A stretch of DNA of 64,000 nt, taken from NCBI RefSeq assembly GCF_003286085.1, contig NW_020825298.1:7254001-7318000 (forward strand). Reading direction: 5' to 3'. A model generated the notes under the pieces. It did no database searches, was not told the DNA's origin, and saw nothing but the letters and a program-made list of their open reading frames with translations. The translations under genes and the position numbers were made by a program. This DNA comes from Drosophila persimilis. Its lineage: Eukaryota; Arthropoda; Insecta; Diptera; Drosophilidae. Below, piece by piece: positions 51,301-61,532 of the stretch. Position 1 is the first letter of the stretch, and each line of letters starts with the position of its first letter.

Positions 51301-54300
51301 CGTTTTCTCGGTCATAATCCAATCGCGCGCACACGATGGTCTTATCTTTATGCCATTAAATGATACATTATTAATTTAGTTGTTTATATTGTTCATTCGG
51401 CGAAAATAGGTTGCTGTCTTTGCAGATAATCAAATAATCATTGCTTGTGGCAAATACAAAAATATACATGGGTAATCAAAATACAGATAAGGGATCGGAA
51501 CTATTTTGTAGTAAGATAGTCCCATATGGCCGCCTGGGCACTCATTACCCTGCTCTATCTGTATCCTTCATGGCAAGGATTCCTTTTAGTAACAAATTCT
51601 TAATAGTCCCAAAGATAAAGGGTATTTCTCGCTTCGCCTTCGAGCACCAAATAGTGGATTTTCCTGTTAGCCCGTTTTTCCCCTGTTGCCATGTTGTTGT
51701 GTTGTCCGTTCAAGTGGTTGTTGCTCTTCTTGTTGCTGTTGCTGTTGTTGGTCTTGTTTCGTGTGCTCGTTTCGTTTGGGAAATTCGTGAAAAACCGAAA
51801 TTAGCTTTCGGTGCGAGGCAAATTTGCTGGAAAACTCTCTATTGAGCCCCTGCCCTAACCCCCCTCCTGCCCCTGTCCATGCCACTCTTGTGAGTTTGTT
51901 TATGGGTTTCAGTTTTCATGCCAAGTGCTCCAATTGCTGCCTGAAGCCCAGCCCCAGCCCCAGCCCCAGGCCCCACCCCAGACCCAAGGCCAGGGCGAAT
52001 TAATTTGCGCAATTAACTGAAATTGAACGCCCGTTTGGCGGCAGCGGCGGGTCGTTCTGGCATTCTGGCACCCCACATCAGTGACCCACTGACCCGCCGC
52101 CACCTGGTCTCCGTCTCTCGCACCCTCTTTGGCCCCCACTCCCGCTCCAAGCAGCGGAAATCTTGAGGCAATCTCCATAAAAGAATAATAATAATTACAC
52201 GAAACTTAATTTGTGCTTTGCCTAATGCTCTCTTTCTCTGTCCCTTTGAAGACGCGGACTGACGCCGCCACATCGGGTGAAATCCATATCGATGGCCACC
52301 TTCACACAGGAGGAGATCGACTTCCTGCGGGCGCACGGGAACGAGCTCTGCGGCAAGACCTGGCTGGGCCTGTGGGACCCCAAGCGGGCCGCCCACCAAC
52401 AACAGCAGCAGCAGGACCAGCGAGAGCTGCTGACCGACAAGTATGAGCGGAAGCGATACTACCTGGAGCCGGCCAGTCCGCTCAAGTCGCTCAACCTGAA
52501 GGCCGCCCCAGCGAACCTCCAGAGCCACAGCCACAGTGGCCACAATGGCCACAATGGCCACCACCATCACCACAACGGAGTGAGTGTCTCGACCCTGTCG
52601 AGCAATGGATATGCCAGCATCCACCTGACGCCGCCTGCCGCCCAGCGCACCACAGCCAATGGCCTGCACAAGGGCCCAACCGTCGCCAGCTCCTCAGCCT
52701 CGGCCACGTCCATCAGCAGGCCGCAGCACCACCATCACAACCACAGCAGCAGCAGCAACAACAACAACAACAATAACAACAACAATCATGACGCCTTCGG
52801 GCTGAACGGAGGAGGAGGACTCACCAGTCTGAACAGCGCAGGATCGACGTCCACGGGCGCCCTCTCGGACACCAGTAGCTGCGCCAGCAACGGTTTTGCC
52901 GGGGAATCGGACTTTGTGGCCGACTTTGGGACGGCCAACATATTTGATGCCACCTCGGCCCGATCTGCGGGCTCGCCGGCCGTCTCCTCGGCCTCGTCGG
53001 TGAGCTCCACGAATGGATATGCCAAGGTGCAGCCCATCCGAGCGGCCCACCTCCACCAGCAGCAGCAGCAGCAGCAACAACAGCAGCAACAGCAGCTGCT
53101 GAATGGTAGCCAGGGAGCGGAGAACTTTGCGGACTTTGATCATGCGCCCATCTTCAATGGCGTGGGTAAGTCCTGGGATTCCCCCCCGTGTGGGAGATGC
53201 TTCCTTTTTCTTCCTTTCGTTTTATTTAAGTTTTGAGTTGCGTATCCGTTGGTTGGATATATCTTTCGATCTTTCGCGTACACCACTCTTCGAGGAGCCT
53301 GCTCCGATGGCTCCTCCTGCCTGCTGCCTCCTGCCAACCTGCCGCTGCACGGCTTGCACCATGCTTGTACCCATGTAGATCGCTTGCCGCCCCGCCCATA
53401 CGCTCTCCTCCAGACTATGGATTCTGTGTCTCACAATCTCTCTCTATCCCTTTGCGGGCAGCTCTACAGGCGGCCAAGGCGATGCCGCCGGTGTTCAACG
53501 GTTGGGTGAGTGACTGGAGCAGGCGCGACTTTCACGACCCTTTCGACGATAGCAATTGGCTGCCGCCAATGCCAGAGCCTCATCCTGCAGCAGTCGCTCC
53601 ACCAGCAGCAACAGCAGCAGCAAAGGCGAAAAGAGTGAGAGACGAGCACGCGCTGAACTGGAGCTTCTGGCAGGAGCAGATGCAGATGGAGCCAGAGCCA
53701 GAGATGGAGTACTCGATGATTCAGCGCACAAGCTCGACCAACTCCTGGTACTCCTGCGCCGAAGAGCCACCACTGTCGCCATTGAATCCCTTTCTGCCGT
53801 ACCTGACAGAGTCTTCAGAGTCGCCAGAGCCTCCGCCTCCTCCACCCAGCCGAGCCTCCTATTTGTTGTTCAGCTCCCTGTCGGGCAGTTTCCGAGAGGA
53901 GGAGGAAGACGAGTATCAAGCAGATGAGGCAGCAGCATCATCAACGGAGCATCAAGATCAAGATCCAACTCAAAATCAAAGTCAAAGTCAAGATTCCGAC
54001 ATATTGAATGCCAATTTCCGTGATTTCTTTGCGTGGAGTAAGTTTTCAGTTGCCTTTCAGTTGCGTTTCGTTCTCCGTTGAGTTGATTTGTTCTTGTATC
54101 CCTTGGATCTGTGTTTAGTTTTGATTTTTGTGTGTAGTTGAAGCATCCTGTACGCTGTATCCCCCGTATCTCATTTTCATCTGCATGGATCCAGCGACTA
54201 ATCCATTTGCTTTGTTATTCTAGGCGCCCCGCTGCAGAATGGCCACACGCCGGCAGGCCACAAGAGCAGTGCACCGGCTGTGGCGCCCAGCGAGGACCGC

Positions 54301-54956
54301 TATGCGGCCCTTAAGGACCTCGACGAGCAGCTGCGCGAACTGAAGGCCAGTGAGTCGTCCGCCTCCGAGGCACCGACGCCCACCAATGGCAACAACAATG
54401 GCCACCAGGCGACGGACGCCTTTGGCAGTGGTGAGTGCTCGCTGGCACACTTGAGCAGTCCTTGAAGCAGTCACTAATTGGTTTCTGTTCTCCATCCTTC
54501 GTGTGCAGCCCTCGTGAACAACAACAATCCGAATCCCTTCAAGAGCCAGCAGCAGCAGCAGCAGCAGCAGCTGCTAAGCAGTCACGTTGTGAATCCATTC
54601 CAGCAGCATCAGCAGCAGCAGCAGCAGAATCTCTATGGCCAATTGACGCTCATACCAAATGCATACGGCAGCAGCCCCCAGCAGTCGTCCCATCTCCACC
54701 AGCAGCATCTGCAGCAACAGCAGCAGCAGACAAGCTTCTTTAACTTCAATAACAATGGATATGCCATGGCCCAGGGTCTGCCCAATGGCTGTGGCTTTGG
54801 CAGCATGCAGCCGGCACCAGTTATGGCCAACAATCCATTTGCAGTAAGTGGAAGACTCCACCTCAAACCCAATCCGAATTGACTTTTTATGTTCAATGTT
54901 CAATGTTCTCTCCACAGGCGAGCGGCGCCATGAACACCAATAATCCATTCTTATGA
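42358..54956 (+). CDS. drongo: drongo, AGFG-type ArfGAP with NPF motifs
   Basis: Exons 42358-42524, 52252-53165, 53462-54037, 54224-54430, 54509-54843 and 54918-54956 encode 745 residues from MAVVRKKQDDKYLLALRELV. The ArfGAP zinc finger has C29, C32, C49 and C52 (CX2CX16CX2C) and the arginine finger R57 in CX4R, so the catalytic Arg follows directly after the 9.7-kb intron. Helices with GLTPPHRVKSISMATFTQEE and GNELCGKTWLGLWDP complete the domain (to about 130). The rest is long Gln/Asn/His/Ser-rich disordered sequence. NPF motifs in the last exons (NPNPF, VNPF, NNPF, NNPFL) should bind EH-domain endocytic proteins. Mammalian AGFG1 (Hrb) acts in clathrin traffic and acrosome formation. The exon at 53462 keeps FNGWVSDWSRRDFHDPFDD. 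Intron phases are consistent throughout. Confidence 0.95.
48238..48280. repeat. Fragment of a dispersed fly intergenic repeat
   Basis: The start TTACCCTGTACTCGAAGAG and the following AAGGGTATAATGGATAC closely resemble the start of a repeat that I remember as common in obscura-group intergenic DNA (TACCCGGTACTCGTAGAG and on). Shorter relatives occur near 4797, 10744, 11170 and 51073. The identity is from memory. Confidence 0.5.
50077..50087 (+). promoter_or_regulatory. Motif 1 word inside the drongo intron
   Basis: TGGTCACACTG matches YGGTCACACTR on the gene strand, 2.2 kb before drongo exon 2. It could mark an internal promoter for a transcript lacking the ArfGAP first exon, or be chance. 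Confidence 0.35.
50150..50163. repeat. Homopolymer of 14 G
   Basis: An uninterrupted G run in the drongo intron, prone to length error in sequencing. Confidence 0.9.
53059..53097 (+). repeat. CAG/CAA tract encoding polyglutamine in drongo
   Basis: Mixed CAG and CAA codons give 13 glutamines in exon 2. Further Gln tracts lie in exon 5 (54547-54571, 54610-54628). These are expected to vary in length within the species. Confidence 0.85.
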
Positions 54957-56389
54957 GACTCAACCCAGAAGCAAAACTCGCCACTCGCCGCCGACACTTG
55001 GCTGAGGCGCTGACAGCCAGCCGATCAAAGCCAGCCAGGGAGCGGAGCCCCCGGACGGAATAGAACGAAACGGACGGAACAACTGCGCTGCGCTGCGAGT
55101 GAACCGAACCGAAATTAGTCCATTTTACGAACAATAGCATTAATCTACTACATACGAGTATATATACATAAAACACACTCGCTGTGTACATAGGTGAAAT
55201 GTGTACACGACACGGCACTCTGTCTCAGAGCAGGAGTAGACGCAGGATGATATATATATATATATTCTTTTATATGATAACTCTAGAACTTGTACAGGAG
55301 CTCCCCTCCAAACATACGGGGGGCCCTTCATTATACTAATACTAGTGAGGGGGGGATGCAGATGCCCCGATCTTATGGAGCTCTCTTTCTCTCGTTTCTC
55401 TCTCTATCTCTCTATAGTTATGGAGATTTCAATGTCACTGTCACTGTCACTGTCTGTTAGCACTGTCCCTACTGTCCCTCTAGCACTTTCGTTGCGGATA
55501 AGAAACTCTGTCAGTGTTATTGATTGTGTGGCCTTAATAAGATTATAAAACTATAAATTATAACGTACTACTACTATACGGATACAGATAAAAAGATACA
55601 GATACTACTGACTCCAGATATATACATATATATATCTGTATATATATATATATATATATATGCTTTTGTACCTAATGAAATGCTTCTTGTTTTCATTGCT
55701 CTGCTCTCTGCCAGCCGCAGCCGCAGCCACAGCCGTACGTGCGCGATATCGGGCGTGCAGATTGCTCAAACTAAAAAACAAAATAAAAGTTTAACTTTGT
55801 TACACCACCAACAGACGTTAGTACGTGCGTACACACGGTTTGTCTGGCTGTCTGTGTGTTTATAATTGTAAGCCCCAAATGTAATGCCCGCCCTGCCCCG
55901 AACCCCGAACCCCTACCCTCATCCCTCATCCATGAATCACGTTCACGCTCACTCTTCACATGTCCATGTCCATGTCCAGATAAGAAGCAAGAATTTTTCC
56001 ATTTTTAGCCTTACAAACAAAACAACATTATCGAAGCCTTAAAGTTATTTAAACTACGAAAATTTCAATAAAAAGAAATAAGAACGCTATGTCCATAATT
56101 ATCTTCTTTTTTTAATTTGGAGTGAAGTAAGAATTACTCGTATAAATGTAGCTATCAAAAGGAGACATTTACAATCACAAGAAAGAATAATGGCTTCGTC
56201 AGTAGAGGTGCCAAATATTGTTTTGATACCATACAAGCTTCCTTCGGTCAATTCAGCTAAATGCAATCCCCTAAATGAGCGCTTCATGGCCAAGAGCCGA
56301 TCGTCCAGCAAGGGTCAGGGTCTGCTCCTCTTCACCCAAGAAAAAGCCAACGGAATTTTAATATTTTCACTTATATTGAAACATTTATG
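54957..56389 (+). other. drongo 3'UTR and flank
   Basis: Non-coding. TA microsatellites lie at 55240-55264 and 55617-55662. AATAAA words near 55781 and 56067 are candidate poly(A) signals. The minus-strand frame at 56099-56311 has no in-frame acceptor and is probably chance. Confidence 0.55.
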
Positions 56390-56773
56390 CTATTTTTCTA
56401 TCGGGTATGCTGACGGCACTCGTCTGGGTCGACCCATCTTCTCCAGCAGCAATGCACTTAAGTCGGACATCGCGGATTCGAGCCATTCCGGACAGCAGAT
56501 GCACGGTGGGCCCCCGGTCCGGATCTTGTAGTTTTCCAGCAGAATTGCTACGTAGACAAGTACGAACAGAGTCAATAGAGAGCTCAGCCCGAACACAATA
56601 ATGTTCCAGAGACCTCTACCGAACCACCGCCACAGGCGTTGCGACAAGGTCTCACGGGCCGAAGTGCAGTACCTGGGACTGTACTGCGTCCCACGGGAGG
56701 TCATTGTGGGAGATACGTAGATGCAAAACTGACTACTGCTGTTTCTTTGTGGATTTCGGGCATTTTGCTCCAT
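56390..56773 (-). CDS. Small putative single-pass membrane protein
   Basis: From the ATG at 56773 (MEQNARNPQRNSSSQF) the frame runs 127 residues to a stop at 56390. One clear hydrophobic helix lies at about residues 58-82 (LWNIIVFGLSSLLTLFVLVY), preceded by an Arg-rich cytoplasmic-type segment (QRLWRWFGR). A Cys cluster CICC follows the helix. I recognise no family. The frame could start 24 codons earlier, but that part abuts a reverse transcriptase remnant and looks like 5'UTR. An alternative end is possible: a weak donor at CGA|GTGCCG joined to the acceptor GAGCAG at about 56331 replaces the last 9 residues by 16 others. It is possibly a real small gene, unconfirmed. Confidence 0.5.
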   Translation of the reverse strand: MEQNARNPQRNSSSQFCIYVSPTMTSRGTQYSPRYCTSARETLSQRLWRWFGRGLWNIIVFGLSSLLTLFVLVYVAILLENYKIRTGGPPCICCPEWLESAMSDLSALLLEKMGRPRRVPSAYPIEK

Positions 56774-56845
56774 AACTTTGAAGTCTCTCGCTCGTTGTAG
56801 GTATGTATAATGTAAGTACGTTTGCTCTGACATCAAATTCAACAA

Positions 56846-57280
56846 AATTTAGGTCATGTTTTTGTGCTAGAAGGGAGTGGTTTATGGAGTCGAATGCTTT
56901 ACTGAAATCCGTATTCTGGAAAGAACTCTTATAAATTTGTGGTAGTTTATCGCCGCCGTATAAATCTATGCTGAGCTGAAGATAGAAGCCAATTTCAGCC
57001 AGCGAAAATAAATTCTTTCCGTCAGACTTGCTACCTTTCTTTGGGAGAGGAATAAGAAACTATTTCTTCCAAATCGGGGGAAGCAAGAAGAATCAATGGA
57101 TAGGGTGAATAGCTTAGACAGAGGGCCACACAGAGCCTCGACATAGTATCTGAGTACACAGCCGGTACGTCCGTCAGGACTTATTAAACACACTGACCAG
57201 AGTAGCTTTTCTGAGAATAGGTTGTGTGAATACAATACAGGTGGACCTATATCGAGCGACATATCTGGCCGTTGCATGTC
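56846..57280 (-). mobile_element. Decayed non-LTR reverse transcriptase fragment
   Basis: Read on the minus strand, three blocks of a jockey-like reverse transcriptase appear in order: SPDGRTGCVLRYYVEALCGP followed by LSKLFTLSIDSSCFP; then, in another frame, FLIPLPKKGSKSDGKN; then TDFSKAFDSINHSLL. Normally the last two are separated by about 90-100 residues; here there are about 38, so an internal deletion has occurred. There is a frameshift after SSCFP and a stop just before FLIP. Neither end of an element nor an endonuclease domain is seen. It is a dead fragment. Confidence 0.82.
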
Positions 57281-59198
57281 TTTTCTTCATCGGCTCATCG
57301 AGATTTCGGTGCCTTTCAGCAGTCTAGATCCTCTGGTCCTTCGCCGATCTGGCGTCCCTAACTTTTGGCTATCAAAATAATTTAATTATTCGTGGGGTGA
57401 GGGTTGTTGTCTTTTGTTGATCGGGGAATTAATGATCCGACGCGAGATGAGATAGTTTTCTTTAATTTATTTGAATGTATTTTTATTCATTTCCGTTTCG
57501 GTATAATTTCTAGTTTGTTCTCGTCGTCTTTAGTACTAGTTTGGTTTAGCAATTGTTGAAATTACCATAAATTATTTAAGGTTTATTTTGTATGTACTCG
57601 TGTTTATATAAATTTATATATTAAAAATTCGCATATGAAAGAAAGTCGAAAGTCACCTAACTCTTTCTCCTCGTCTGGCAGCCGACTCCACCGCCGAATC
57701 AACGTTTCTCTAATCACTTTCCTAGAGCTAAATAAAAACAAAATAATAATCATAATGATAATAATAATCATAATCAGAGGGCCATGAAAAAGGCAAACAA
57801 AATGTAATTGCAATAATTAAACAAAAGTTAAAGCTGGAATCGCTGCGCTCTTACTCTTAATCGTAACCGTAATCGTAATCGTAAATAAAACTTTAAATAG
57901 AGTATGTATATTCTGAAAAGGGTGTCGTCTAGGTGTGTTAGCATTGCATCAACTGTACAGTATGGCATATATGTGGATATAAGCCTCCCCTCCCTGGTTG
58001 CCCCCGCACAAACGATTCGATTATGTTTTTATAATTATTTGCGAACAGCATCTGGAGCCAGAGCTGCCCAGAGATATCAATTGTATTTGTTATGGTTATA
58101 TCGTAGTCGATAATTAAATGGTTAAATAACAAAAAAATGACTGTAGGATCGATCCTCACTCTGGCTGTGTGTGTGTGCGTGGGTGTGGTTGGTCTGTGGT
58201 GTGTGGTGTGTGGCGTGTGGCATGGTGTTGGGGTTGCCCTGTGCATCACTTATGTATGTACATACACAAACAACTTCATTGCGGACTTTTGGTTATACAT
58301 AGTGTAATGTAATCGTTATGCACGGATAATAGACATCATCATCATACTGATTTGGGTACCATACTGACCCGTACATATATACTACATATATATAAATACT
58401 ATATATATATGCATGGTTCATATTTCATATTACATTTTCAAGTGTGTTCTGGGTTAAAAGCGTTCATCTCTCATCTCCTGCTCTCTGTCGGTCTCTAGTC
58501 TCTTCGTTCTACTGCTCCTGTCCTCTGTGTACATTTTAGTCGGCTACAACTTTCGTTTTAGAATATAGTAATATGTGCACATGTATGTATATGGTATGTT
58601 TTATATACTTATGTAAGTGTAATGCTGCATGTTGACATCTAGAATTGTTCTTTGAATCCCCCTCCCCTACTCCCTCCTCCATCCTCTCACATCCTCTCAT
58701 CCCTCACTTGCCACCTCCAACGAAAGGCGGCTCACAAAAGGTAATGTCTGTAATGTGATGTGTGTGTTGTTCCTCTTTCACTTTCTGGTTAACATAGCCA
58801 ATGCGATAATTAAGCGTTAATTTAATTTAATTTAATTATATAAAAGTACAAAAAGGTCCTTTGTCCGTGGTTATATAAGATCTATATACACACACACTCG
58901 TACACAGATCCACACAGATCCCATCCGATCCATTCCGTTCCGATCTGTTCTTAACTGGAGTTCTGCTCTGAACCCTCGGAATCGGTTTAGGCATTTAACT
59001 GAATCTGAATCTGAATCTTAATCCGAATCTAAGACTGAATCTGAAACTGAATCTGAATCTTGGAAACTACATTGAACTACACGTCGAGCTGAGCTGCTGA
59101 GCTGCCTATAAGTTAGCCTTGGTATATCTTTGTGTTGTATATGCTTAATACGGGTAATAATGATCCCCCCCTTTGATGATATTCATCCTTGTGGCAAT
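57281..59198 (-). other. dock 3'UTR and downstream flank
   Basis: No gene is seen. TTTATT on the plus strand near 57583 (AATAAA on the minus strand) would give a 1.6-kb dock 3'UTR. The stretch contains CGTAAT repeats (57863-57892), a TGTGGTG tract near 58193-58216 and an array of CTGAAT hexamers (58999-59060). Confidence 0.5.
58999..59060. repeat. CTGAAT hexamer array
   Basis: About ten imperfect copies of CTGAAT/CCGAAT, lying 140-200 bp past the dock stop codon in its presumed 3'UTR. Confidence 0.75.
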
Positions 59199-61285
59199 TT
59201 ACGTTCCATTGGCCTTGGGCAGCGACCGCACCAGATACAGCTTCTCGCCCTGCTTGTTCGTGTAGATGGGCGCTCTTTGGTAGTGGTCGACCAGCTGGTC
59301 CAGTGAGTGGAACTTCCGCTGGCCAATGCAGTACATGTTCTGCTCCACGTGGACGCGGAAGTGCTTGTTCCTGCCGGGGGCCTTCAGCGAAACCGAGTAG
59401 TCGCCCATCTGCAAGAGAACGAGAGATACAATAGAAGAACGTTGCCTGACTGCACTCAAAACCTTTCAAGACTTCTTCTCTTTCCACTCACGTTAGTCTC
59501 ACTGTCTCTGATGAGGAAGTCGCCGTCGTGGCCGTGGCCATTGAGCACCGTATCGCACTGGCTGCGAGTGATGGCTCCGTAGTACCAGGTCTTGCCCGCC
59601 AAATTTGGTCGCTCCATGGGCTGAGTAGAAGACTGCGATGAGGGTTTGTTGTTGCCCTCGTTCCGGCGTTCCATGGAGTCTCCGCCGCCACCACCACCGC
59701 CGCCGCCGCTGCCGCCGCCTCCGCCACCGGCCCCGTTGTTGCTGCCAGTGCCATTGCCATTGCCGGCGGCGCTAGTATTGCGATAGGGCGTGGCCAGGTA
59801 GTCATTCAACTCTTGGAGATAATTGCGTGGAACTAAACCGACTTGGCCCTGGTTGTTGCGAGCCTTGTACCAGTCCGGATCGGAGGCGGGCCGATCCACG
59901 ATCTCCAGCCGGTCACCCTTCTCAAACGACAGCTCCTGGTCATTGTTCGACGTGAAGCTGTAGAGGGCCACCTGCAAGAGAAGAGAACGTCCGTCCATTA
60001 GAGGCCACCACATTAGAATCTATCGTTAATAAGCGTACCACAATATCGAGCACGTTCTCGGCCATGGCATAGGTGTGGATCTCCCCATCGTTATCACAAT
60101 CCTCGGTTGTGTAGTTGCTGGGGAACCAGCCGACGGAATTGCCGCTCTGGCCGCGCCACCATCCGTCGTTGGACTTCTCTAGGATGAGGATACGCGTGCC
60201 CTTGGTCAGCGAGAGCTCGTCCGGCTGCTGGGCCTGGTAGTTGTACTTGACGATGGCCGTGCCAATGGCCTCGGCCGGATCGGGGGGCAAGCGTCGCGAC
60301 ATTGTTGGACTCTCGATCTGCCGGGACGGCGAACAGTTGGGCAGCGTCTTCGACCCGGAGCCCTTTTTCACCTTCTTCTTGATGCTGCAAAGACACATAT
60401 TAAATCAGATCAGATCGAGGCTATCCACTAGGGGGTTCTTTATGTACATATAGGGGCGTGGTTGGTTGGGGTTAGACTATTAGCCCTAGTTTCAATCATT
60501 TTGGGTGTTAGTTCAGGTCCAGGCAGTAGGGTTCAGGGGTCCAGGGGCTCGACATTTGAGTGGCAAAAGTGACAACGAAAGCAAAAGGAATTTGTTTACA
60601 AAATACAAAATACAGAAATACAAAAGCCGAAAGCAGTTGGAAACATAAAGTACAATAATCAAAGCAAAACCAAGGAGTGGGAAAGAGATACTTCTACAGA
60701 TACAGATACAGATAAAGATACGGATATATTTGTGGATATAAAAGAGATCTTAATACTGCTGAAATCAGAGCAAGAAGAAGGCTTAAGTTTAGTTGCGGAC
60801 TCGGGGCTTGTGGCTTTCTGTGGTACGCACCTGTCGAAGAGCGAGGGCTTCTCCTTCTTCACATAGTTGCTGGGCACGTAGCCGGACTGGTTGCGGCTGT
60901 TCTGGACACGCCACCAGTGCTTCGAGTCGTCCAGCAGAAGATAGCGCTCGTTCTTGCGCAGGTCCAGCTCCTGGGCACCCTGCGCCGCATAATCGTACTT
61001 GGCTACCACGTAGCAGACGTCTTCCTGAGATTTGCCTGTGAATCAGCGAAGAAGGAAACAGTTTATAGAGTGTCCCGATGGATGTGTCAGCCACAAGCTT
61101 ACCGTGCTTCATGTTGCCCGCCATTGATTGGGGTCCAGCGTTGCCAGCGGCGCTGCAACTGGAGGAGTTACCGCTGCTGCTGCCGCCGCCGTTGCTGTAA
61201 TCGATCGCTGGCTGGCCGAAGGTCACACTTTTGTGCTGGGCACTGCAGCTGGAGGCGGTCGACAGGGTGCGATGGTGCAGCTGTA

Positions 61286-61319
<34 letters not shown>

Positions 61320-61532
61320 GGAGAGCGACGAGTGGCGCTGATGGTGCGCCGGCGATCCAGGTGCCTGCGCCTGCGGACGGTACTGGTAGATCTGGTTTTG
61401 ATTCTGATTGAGATTCAGATTCTGATGCTGCGGCGGCGGCGGCGGATACTGCTGCTGCTGCTGCTGATGAGCACTGCTGCTGTTTGAGGAGTCGGGGATG
61501 TTACGCGCGAACCGCTGTGGGTGTTCCAACAT
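59199..61532 (-). CDS. dock: dreadlocks, SH3-SH3-SH3-SH2 adaptor (Nck)
   Basis: Exons 61532-61103, 61035-60831, 60384-60039, 59971-59492 and 59408-59199 encode 556 residues. Dock is the fly Nck: it links guidance receptors (Robo, Dscam, insulin receptor) to Pak and the actin machinery in axon pathfinding and myoblast fusion. SH3-1 is at about 151-207 ([23 protein letters not shown]), SH3-2 at 255-304 ([22 protein letters not shown]), SH3-3 at 328-382 ([16 protein letters not shown]), a poly-Gly linker follows, and SH2 is at about 456-549 ([17 protein letters not shown] with the phosphotyrosine-binding Arg). The first 136 residues are Gln/Pro/Ser-rich; a second start, MAGNMKHG at 61124, matches the short isoform known in D. 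melanogaster, so two N-termini are likely. Confidence 0.97.

Larger units (their letters stand above)
42525..52251 (+). other. 9.7-kb first coding intron of drongo
   Basis: I found no nested gene. It contains microsatellites (TG runs at 44538-44553, 47199-47212, 48852-48871 and 49080-49100; GCC/CCG at 43690-43712), a 14-G homopolymer (50150-50163), a Motif 1 word (50077-50087) and a fragment of a dispersed repeat (48238-48280). The longer open frames come from simple repeats and lack a coding bias. Confidence 0.65.

Noticed and set aside
56099..56311. 70-codon minus-strand frame tested as a second exon of the small membrane-protein gene
   Set aside because: An in-frame TGA lies just upstream and no AG acceptor occurs between it and the frame, so it cannot be joined in this frame.
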